Source of the DNA: Coneutiohabitans sp964457925
GTDB taxonomy: Bacteria; Zhuqueibacterota; Zhuqueibacteria; Zhuqueibacterales; Zhuqueibacteraceae
DNA: 64,000 nt
Direction of reading: 5' to 3'
NCBI GenBank assembly: GCA_964457925.1
Contig: CAYWGH010000003.1
Location: 62,001 to 126,000, forward strand
Translations under genes and position numbers: made by a program
The notes under the pieces: model-generated
What the model saw: the letters and a program-made list of their open reading frames with translations, nothing else
What the model was told of the DNA's origin: nothing
Database searches by the model: none
Shown: positions 36,906-45,300 of the stretch, one piece after another
How positions within the stretch are numbered: the stretch's first letter is position 1
Layout: every line of letters begins with the position of its first letter

Positions 36906-39070
36906 AAAAACTTCTCGTGTGCCTGGGGATTGGTTTGATTTTGCTGGCGGGACAAACAGCCTTTGCCCAAGGCAGTCGCATTCGGTACAACAATCAAGAC
37001 TTGTTTTTGAGCGGCGCAAATTTGGCGTGGCTGAATTTTGCGGGCGACATTGGCCGCGGCGACACGGATTTAAATTCCTTTGCGGATATTCTGCTGCAAA
37101 TGCACGATCACGGCGGCAATGCGCTGCGCTGGTGGCTGCACACCAACGGCGCGGTTTCCCCGCAATTCGACAATGCCGGCTTGGTGATTGGGCCCGGCAA
37201 CGGCGCGATTCAGGATCTAAAGAACGTTTTGGATCTCGCCTGGGAACGGGAGATCGGATTGAAGCTGTGCCTCTGGTCTTTTGATATGCTGCGCGCCTCG
37301 AACAACGCCACGGTGCTCAATCGCAACATGCTGATGTTGACGGATACAACGTACACACGGGCCTATATCAACAACTCTCTCATTCCGATGGTGGACTCGC
37401 TCAAAGGCCATCCCGCCATCATCGCATGGGAAATCTTCAATGAGCCGGAAGGCATGAGTAATGAATTCGGCTGGGCGGACATCCGGCACGTGCCGATGTC
37501 TGACATTCAACGCTTCATCAATCTGTGCGCCGGCGCCATTCATCGCACCGATTCCACCGCGCAAGTGACCAGCGGCGCGTGGAGTTTTCTTGCGCTCACC
37601 GATGTGCCGACCGCGTCATTTGCAAAAATCGGCGCAGAGCTGGCGCAATTGAGCCTGATGGAAAAAGCGCAAATGGAAACGCGTTTCGTGCAAAAATACG
37701 GCATAAGCCTGTCTGTTGAAGAGATTGTTCGTCACCTGCAACGTACAGCGAGTCAAGCCAATTACAATTATTATTCGGATAGCCGTTTAATCGCGGAGGG
37801 CGGGGATGTTGACGGCACGCTCGATTTCTATTCCGTGCATTACTACGACTGGGCCGGCACTGCGCTCTCGCCTTTTCATCATCCGGCAACGCGCTGGGAC
37901 CTGGACAAACCACTGTTGGTGGCGGAATTCGCCATGCAAAACACCTTTGGCGTGTTGAAAGGCGATTTGTTCAAAACGCTGTTCAACACCGGTTATGCGG
38001 GCGCCTTACCCTGGTCGTGGACGGATGTAAATTTCTCTTCGCATGCAGACATGCTGGCGGGCATGCAGTATATTTGGGATAATTTTCGCCCCGCGGTGGA
38101 TGTCAACGGTATCGGCGGAGACTGGCCCCTCGTCACCATCACGAGTCCGGCAAGCGATACCGAATTTCCCGAAGGCGCAGACGTCACGATTGAAGCCGAG
38201 GCCTCGGATAATGACGGCGCCGTTGTTCTGGTTGAATTTTTTGCCTCGGATACACTTAAGATTGGCGAGCTGGACACCGCGCCTTACACGATTACCTGGA
38301 GCAACATTCCGCCCAATGTTTACACGCTAATGGCCGTTGCGACTGACGATCAGGGTCATCAAAGAAAATCCAATCGCGTGACGATCAAAGTCGGTTCGCC
38401 GCCCATGACCAGACTTGAAGCGGAGGCCGCTTCGCGCACCGGCACGCCCACGGTGTTCAACGATCCCACGGCGAGCAATCGCGCGTGTTTGCGCATGCAG
38501 CAAACCGGCACGATTACCTGGCAACTGCCCGAGGTGCCTGCCGCCGGAACTTATGAAATCGTATTCGGCTATCGCCTGCCCTATGATACTCCGAAAACGC
38601 AATATCTAAATATCAATGGCACGCGCGTCACGAGCATCGTCTTTGATGGCAGTTTGAACACCTGGCTGGAGAAAAAGCTGAACGTCAATTTGGCGCAAGG
38701 CCGCAACACGGTTCAGATAGAATTATCTTGGGGCTGGATGGATATTGATTACCTGAGTGTTCCCAGCAACCTCATCACCTCGGTGGCGAGTCACGCCGGG
38801 CCGCCAACCGACTTTTCGTTGCAGCAAAATTTCCCCAATCCGTTTAATCCCACCACTGCGATTCGCTATTCCCTGGCCAAGCCCGAACAGGTGAAGCTGG
38901 CGGTTTACGATCTGCAAGGCCGGCAAATTAATATTCTGGTTGACCAAAAACAGAATACCGGCTTGTATGAGGTTTCATTCGACGGCAGCAAGCTTGCCAG
39001 CGGTTTGTATGTTTACCGTTTGCAGGCCGGCGCGTTTGTTGATGAAAAGCGCATGATGCTGGTCAAATAA
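36902..39070 (+). CDS. GH5 family enzyme with Ig, CBM35-like and T9SS domains
   Basis: 722 residues from ATG 36902, which overlaps the regulator remnant's stop. Signal peptide about 1-23. GH5-type barrel (about 25-400) of mannanase/endoglucanase style: acid/base Glu in WEIFNEPEG (about residue 181) and nucleophile Glu in LLVAEFAM (about 343); SFADILLQMHDHGGNALRWW is the substrate strand. A Big_9/PKD-like Ig domain (about 405-500, VTITSPASDTEFPEGADVTI) is followed by a CBM35/CBM6-like domain (about 500-620, RLEAEAASRTG...GWMDIDYLSV). The T9SS domain (about 635-722) has QNFPNPFNPTTAIRYSL. Substrate (mannan versus cellulose) is uncertain. Confidence 0.88.
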   Translation: MKKLLVCLGIGLILLAGQTAFAQGSRIRYNNQDLFLSGANLAWLNFAGDIGRGDTDLNSFADILLQMHDHGGNALRWWLHTNGAVSPQFDNAGLVIGPGNGAIQDLKNVLDLAWEREIGLKLCLWSFDMLRASNNATVLNRNMLMLTDTTYTRAYINNSLIPMVDSLKGHPAIIAWEIFNEPEGMSNEFGWADIRHVPMSDIQRFINLCAGAIHRTDSTAQVTSGAWSFLALTDVPTASFAKIGAELAQLSLMEKAQMETRFVQKYGISLSVEEIVRHLQRTASQANYNYYSDSRLIAEGGDVDGTLDFYSVHYYDWAGTALSPFHHPATRWDLDKPLLVAEFAMQNTFGVLKGDLFKTLFNTGYAGALPWSWTDVNFSSHADMLAGMQYIWDNFRPAVDVNGIGGDWPLVTITSPASDTEFPEGADVTIEAEASDNDGAVVLVEFFASDTLKIGELDTAPYTITWSNIPPNVYTLMAVATDDQGHQRKSNRVTIKVGSPPMTRLEAEAASRTGTPTVFNDPTASNRACLRMQQTGTITWQLPEVPAAGTYEIVFGYRLPYDTPKTQYLNINGTRVTSIVFDGSLNTWLEKKLNVNLAQGRNTVQIELSWGWMDIDYLSVPSNLITSVASHAGPPTDFSLQQNFPNPFNPTTAIRYSLAKPEQVKLAVYDLQGRQINILVDQKQNTGLYEVSFDGSKLASGLYVYRLQAGAFVDEKRMMLVK

Positions 39071-39091
39071 TTCGGTGCGCAATTTTGGCGC

Positions 39092-39117
39092 GGGTGATCC
39101 GGACCGGAGGATCGCCC
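39092..39117 (+). terminator. Possible terminator hairpin after GH5
   Basis: GGGTGATCC and GGATCGCCC pair with one mismatch 22 nt after the GH5 stop. The T-run (39131-39137) begins about 13 nt after the stem, so it is an imperfect intrinsic terminator. Confidence 0.35.
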
Positions 39118-39149
39118 CGAAAACATGTTGTTTTTTTGATAAGGTTTCT

Positions 39150-39168
39150 GCAACGGCTTGGCCGTTGC
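39150..39168. repeat. REP-like palindrome GCAACGGCTTGGCCGTTGC
   Basis: Perfect 8-bp stem with a 3-nt loop; member of the CGGCC-type intergenic hairpins also seen at 1585-1654 and 6581-6603. Confidence 0.5.
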
Positions 39169-39252
39169 CTTAAAAGCGTGGGGCATGCGATTGCAAGCCT
39201 CAACCAATCTGAGGTAGGAACGTTTCCATCCCAAAGCGAGAAATCAAAAAAG

Positions 39253-39285
39253 GAAGCCTGCTTTATTTTTATAAAAGCAGGCTTC
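39253..39285 (-). terminator. Intrinsic terminator of the giant SGNH-Ig gene
   Basis: GAAGCCTGCTTT and AAAGCAGGCTTC form a perfect 12-bp stem. On the minus strand it is followed by CTTTTTTGATTT. It lies about 110 nt after the stop of the giant gene ending at 39398. Confidence 0.7.
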
Positions 39286-39309
39286 TGAAAAACTCGAACG
39301 ACCAAGGCC

Positions 39310-39334
39310 GCTGCCTTCGACAAGCTCAGGCAGC
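39310..39334. repeat. Short palindrome GCTGCCT...AGGCAGC
   Basis: Seven-bp stem around TCGACAAGCTC, a word found widely in bacterial intergenic palindromes. No T-run. Confidence 0.4.
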
Positions 39335-39397
39335 GAGTGGCAAATAGCAAGTAGCAACCCTACAAAAAACTAAACAACCAAAGACCAGCATCCAGTC

Positions 39398-42300
39398 TTA
39401 TTTTGCCAGTACCATCTTCTTCGTTTCCACAAACCCGCCTGTGATTTCCAGACGATAATAATAAATGCCCGAGGGCACGGCCTCGCCGGCGAAGTTGCGA
39501 CCGTGCCACATCACGGTGTGAAAGCCCGCCTCCTGCTGGCGATTCACCAGCCGCATCACGACCTGGCCAAGGGTGTTGAACACCGTCAATTTCACATGAG
39601 CCAGCTGCGGCAGTTGATACGCAATGCTGGTTGAGGGATTGAAGGGATTGGGATAGTTCTGGTGCAAGGCAAACGTGTTCGGCTGCGCGACTTCGATTTG
39701 AATCGGGCCGTGCGTGGTGACATTGCCATTGGCGTCAATATCTTCGAGTTTGTAGTAATAACGGCTGCCGGCCTTGACGTCATCATCACTAAACGAATAC
39801 TCGCCGTCGCTGCGCGGCGCAATGATCACCGCATTGCGTTTGAGATACTGGCCTTCGCGGCCTGTGCTGCGCAGGATATTGAAACCAACATTGTTCTTCT
39901 CCACCGAAGTTTTCCACTGCAGCGTCACGGCTTTGCCGCTGGCCGTGGCGGAAAAACTCACCAATGACACCGGCACGCGGATCCACCAATCGGTTGACAC
40001 ATTATCAACGCCATCGGACACCGTGACTTGAATCGCATTAAAACTTTCGGCGCTGATCAGCGTGTAGCTCGATGAGTCGCCGCCCACCGGCGAGCCGTTG
40101 CGATACCAGGCATAACTCAACGGATCACCGTCGGGATCACTGGCTTGCACGCGCAAGGTGATTTTGCCTTCTTTGCCGGGACCGGGCAGAAGCGTCGTGT
40201 CCGGCTTGCTGGGATTGGCGTCGCCAATCGGGCTGCGGCTGATAATGCGCGGCGGGCGATTGCGATTTAGCACCTCGATGCGCACAATTTCGATATCAAC
40301 GCCGCCGCGATTGTCGCGCAGATAAAACGCAGGCTCGTAAACGCCGGCCGCGTTGAGATTCGGCACCCAGGAGAAATACAGCGTTGCCAATGAATCAAAT
40401 GTCGCACCCGGCGGCAAATTACTCGCGCCAAAGCGAAGAGGATCGCCGTCATCGTCGCTGCCGCTCAATTTGAATTCGATACGATCACCTTCAATGACAC
40501 GCTGGTCAGGGACATTCACCAAAATTGGAAAGTTGTTGGTGAAACCGTTGGCAATAAACTCGACTTCCGGCAGGCCGGAACGAAGCACTTTGACGCGATT
40601 CACACCGGGGTTCGGGCCGAGCGTCAACCGCACCGAAGCCACGCCGTTGCTGTCGCTGTTCGCGCCGGTATTGGAGAGATTGGGCTGGCCGTTCAAATAG
40701 CCGCCGCCGGCCGTAATCACAAAATTCACGGATTCATCGGGCGCCGGGTTGCCAAAGCGATCGGTTAATTTTACTTGCAGCGGAAAATTGAGCGGTTTGT
40801 TAATTGTGCCGCCTTGATTGTTGGTACGCGCCACCGGCGACATGGCAGTCGCCGCTGCGGCGCGGGCATAAACCGTCACGGTTTGCGCAGCAATCGGCAA
40901 GGTCGCCACGCGCGCCCGGATCTTGCGCGGCCCGCTGACATTATCAAAAACGATGGTAAAGCTCACGATCCCGCCATCCTTGCTAATCACCTCCGGCGAG
41001 GTCAATGCGCCGGTGCCGGCGATTAATTCCAATCGCACCGGAATGCCGTCCACGCCGTTGCCGAAGCGATCGCTGATGCGAAAGGCGGTGACGGTGAGTG
41101 CGCTGCCGACCGGCGACGAGGGTATCCCTGTCACCAGTGAATTCATGCAGCAAGGCTGGCCGCCGATGGCATTGGCGCGAAAATCAAGCGGCGAGCCTTC
41201 CAATCCTTCCGAGGTCACGCGCAGGGTGTTCAGCCCGAATTGATCGCCCATTCGCCACGCGACCGTGGCTTTGCCGAAAACATTGGTCGGCATTGCGGCG
41301 CGACTCACGCGGCCGCCGCCGAACGATACGGCAAAATTCACATTGATATTGGCCACCGGCCGACCGACACTGTCTGTGACTCTAACCGTAATCGAATCCG
41401 GTAATTCTTCGCCAGCAATGCCGGTTTGATCGTTTCCGGAAACACTAACCAGCTTGCGCGCGGGGCGATCTGCGCCGGTGGCGGTCAGAATGATCGGCGA
41501 GTTGTTCAGGCCGTCGGCTTCCGCCCAAATCTGGTTTTCGCCGATAGTTGTTCCGACAACATAATACGCTTCGGCAATACCGGCGGCGTCAGAATTTACG
41601 CGCAATGTGGTGCTACCGCCCACAAAACGGCCGTTGCCGGTTTTCACTGAAAATGTCACCGGATAACCGGCCACGCCATTGTTGAAACGATCCTCGACTT
41701 TGATGCGAAGAGGATCCGGCGTCGCGGTGTTGAGATTGCCGATTTGATTGTTGCCGCCGGCAAGTGACAGTTGTTGCGCGGTGAGCGGGAGAAACTGCAC
41801 GGTCGAGCCGTTGGTCACGGTTATGCCGCCGGGAATGCGCGCGGTGATCGTTTTTGCGCCCGCACGCCGTGAGGTGAAACTGCCTTTAGTTTTGCCCTCA
41901 GCATCCGTTTTTTGCGATGGTTGAATGATGTCATTCGGGCCGTTGGTGACTTCGAGAATCACGGCTTGATCGACAACGGGATGATCGTACACATCGCGCA
42001 CATAAACGGTAACCGGCATGGACGTGACGCCGTCTGCCGGCACCGCGCCGCTCGCTTGCACATACGAGGTAACAGCACTGGGTTTACCGCCAGTCGCAAA
42101 CGCGACGAAACGAATGGGAGAATTTAACAGCGGATTCACGCCGTCATTCGCCGCGGCATGCACGATCTGGCTGTCGGGCCTGACAGCCGGACCGAGACGC
42201 AAGGTCAATTGCGCAATGCCATTGTTGTTGCTGATCACCGTCGAATCGTTTGCCCCGCTGACAAAGGTACCGCCGCCTCGCACAACGGTAAAGCGCACGG

Positions 42301-45300
42301 GATAATTCTTGACGCTGTTGCCGTTGGCATCTCGCACACGCGCGCGGAACGGCTGCGCCAGCAACTCTCCGGAGCTGCCGTTTTGGCGATCGCCGCTGTC
42401 CAGCGCGATGCTGCGCGCGGCGCTGGCTTCGGCGCTGGCGAAAAATTTTAATGGAGAATTCGCCAGCGGAATCGAGCCGTTGCCCGCATGCGCTTCCACA
42501 ATGTTGTTGAAGCTGCCCGCGGTTGGGCCGAGCGTGAGCGTTATTTGTGCCCGGCCTTCGGCGTTGGTTTTCACCGTGTCACTCGCCTGCCCGTTAATAT
42601 TGCCCCCTCCTGCTACCACTTTAAAAATGACCTCAACATTCGCGACATTATTGCCGTGTTTGTCAACCACTCGCGTCACGAACGGCGCGCCAAGCTGATT
42701 ACCCACCACACCCGTTGCGCTATCACCCGAAACTTCGGTCAGGGTCGCCGGCGCATCAACTTCGGCGGTCGCGGTGAATTGCAGCGGCGAGCCGGGCAGC
42801 GCGGGATTGCTGACCGCAGTGGCGCGATTGATCACCGGCCGAATACCGAGCCGCCAGCGCACGCTCGCGCGGCCCAGAGAATCGGTTTTCAGGGATTTCT
42901 GCGTGACGCCGCCTTCAAATTTGCCGCCGCCTTCCGTGATGTTGAAGTTCACCTCATGGCCGGCAATGCCTTTATCGGCAGAGTCAAGCACGGTTGCGAC
43001 CAACGGGTTCCGCAGGAATTGATCGACAATCCCCTCTTGTTGGTTACCACCGGTGATTTTGACTTCGCGCAAACCATAGTTCACCACGCTAAACGTTTTG
43101 GGCGAACCGGTAACGGGTTGGTTGTTATAAGTTGCTGAGGCGCGCACTCTGTTGGTCACGCCCGGCGCGGGATCACAAAGCAAAAACGCTTCAGCGTTGC
43201 CGTTGGCATTGGTGTTGATGGTAATCGTTGCCTTGCCGGCGAATGTGCCGTTGCCTTGCGTGACTTCAAACGTCACCGGAAAACCGGGCAGCGCCGTGCC
43301 GTTGACATCGTTGATGCGAATGGTAAGCGGCGTGCTCAACAAATGCCCGGCTGAGCCGCGTTGATTGTCGCCGGCGATTTTCGCGAATGAAGCGGGAACC
43401 GCGGCAATGCCGGTAAAAGTCACCGGGCTGCCGCTCAAGCCGCTGGCAGAGGCTTCCACGGTGTTAACCGTGTTGGTTTGCGGACCGAGCACCAGCGTGA
43501 CTTGCGCCTCGCCGTCAGCATTTGTCGCAATCGTCTTCGTTGTGCCGCCGCCTTGAAATTGGCCGCCGCCCGCCGTGATTCGAAATGCCACTTGCACACC
43601 GCTCACACCGTTCACGCCGCTGATATCCGTGACTTTTGCCACAAACGGCTTGCTCAAGGGCTGATTCACGGAACCAACGAGGTTGGTTTCACTCGCAGCC
43701 TTTAAGATCGCAGCGCCACCCGCAGTAACATTTGCTGTAAAGTTCACCGGGCTGTTGGAGAGATTGCCGGCCAAGGCCCGCGCCTGCACTTCTTGTGCGC
43801 CCAGCGTATCGCCCACCGTCCAAATTGCCGCAAGGCGTCCGGTGTTATCGGTGGCGGGATAGAGCTGCACCTCATCAACAAAAAAATGAGCGCTGGCACT
43901 GGTTTTGAATTGCAGCGCGCGGCTGCCCGCAGCGCCATTCAAACCAAACAAACGGTATTGCACCCAATTTCCGCCGCTGGCCGCCGGCACAAGATCAACG
44001 GTTTGCTGCGCCAGTTCGCCTGTGCTGCTGTTCTGCTGCCAAACCATTTGTGCTGCGCCGCTCATCACTTTCGCCCAGAACGTGAGTACATAACTCGTGT
44101 TCTCGGCATACTGCAGCAGCTGGCTTACGCCAACGCCCGCGCGGTTGGCATTGATTTGCAGGCTGCGGTTGCCGGCCTGGGGCGCATTGGTGGAAACCGC
44201 CACCTCTGTTGCTGTGGGAGAATTCAACAAATTCCACGAGGTGGGCGCCGTGCCGGAGACATTCTCAAAGCTGCCGTTTTTGAAGTTGGTGTTCACGGAT
44301 AGCGAGCCGCCGCCGCGCGTCACGACAAAATCAACCGGCACATTGGCAACGCCGGCATTGGTTTCATCCAACACGCGAACCGTGAGCTTTTCGGGCAACG
44401 CCGTGCGGATCGCGCCGGTTTGGCCATTGCCACCCACGCGATTGAATACCGTTGCAAAGTTTGACACTGCTGTCGCCGAAAAGACTTGCGGAGAATTGGC
44501 CAGTGGAGCGCCGCTCGCGTTATGGCTGCGCGCTTCGACTCTGTTGTTCGTCTGTACGGGACCAAGAGTGAGCGTGGTTGTAGCGCGGCCCTCACGATCC
44601 GTCGTGCTGGTGTAGTTGCTGAGCTTGCCGTCGCCGGCCGTAATCACCCAGTTTACTTGATGGCCGGCCGTCGGGTTATTGCCGGCGTCAAAAACACGCA
44701 CCGAGAACGGCAACGCCAAATCTTTGCCGGCTTTGCCGGATTGATTGTTATTGGCAATATCTGCCAGACGGGCGGCTGCGCCGCCGGAAGCCAGCGCGGA
44801 GAATTGCGCCGGCGTTAAGGCGCCATGCCGGGCTTCAATCGTTACATCACCCGAAATCTGACCGAGCGTTACGAAAGCGCTGGCCTGACCGTTGGCATCG
44901 GTGACGAAACCGGGATCTTCGAGACCATTGGGCGTGAAGCTCAAATTCGACGTCACAATAAATTTGTCAAGCCAGGTTTCTTCATAGCGCGCTTTAAACT
45001 CAATCGTGTGTTTGCCAACCGTGAAATTGAATTGCCGGGGATTGAATTGCGGGTTTTCGGCAGCGCCGTTGCCGCGATCACTCAAGCGATTCCACGTCCA
45101 TTGATTGCTGGTTTGGCCCTGGAAAACGTCATAAATAAAATTCGGACCGCCGTCAACACTAATACTCCAGCTTCCGGCGGGCGCTTGATTTTTGCGGCTG
45201 CGTGTCCAGATGATGTAGGTTCCTGCTTGCGGGATGTCGAAGGTGTACGTGGCTTTGGCATCCTGATTGTTGCCGGCGGGATAAGTGATATATTTGCCGC

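Larger units (their letters stand above)
39071..39397. other. 327-nt convergent spacer with several hairpins
   Basis: No gene. It separates the + strand GH5 gene from the - strand giant protein gene, and holds four hairpins listed separately (39092-39117, 39150-39168, 39253-39285, 39310-39334). Confidence 0.6.
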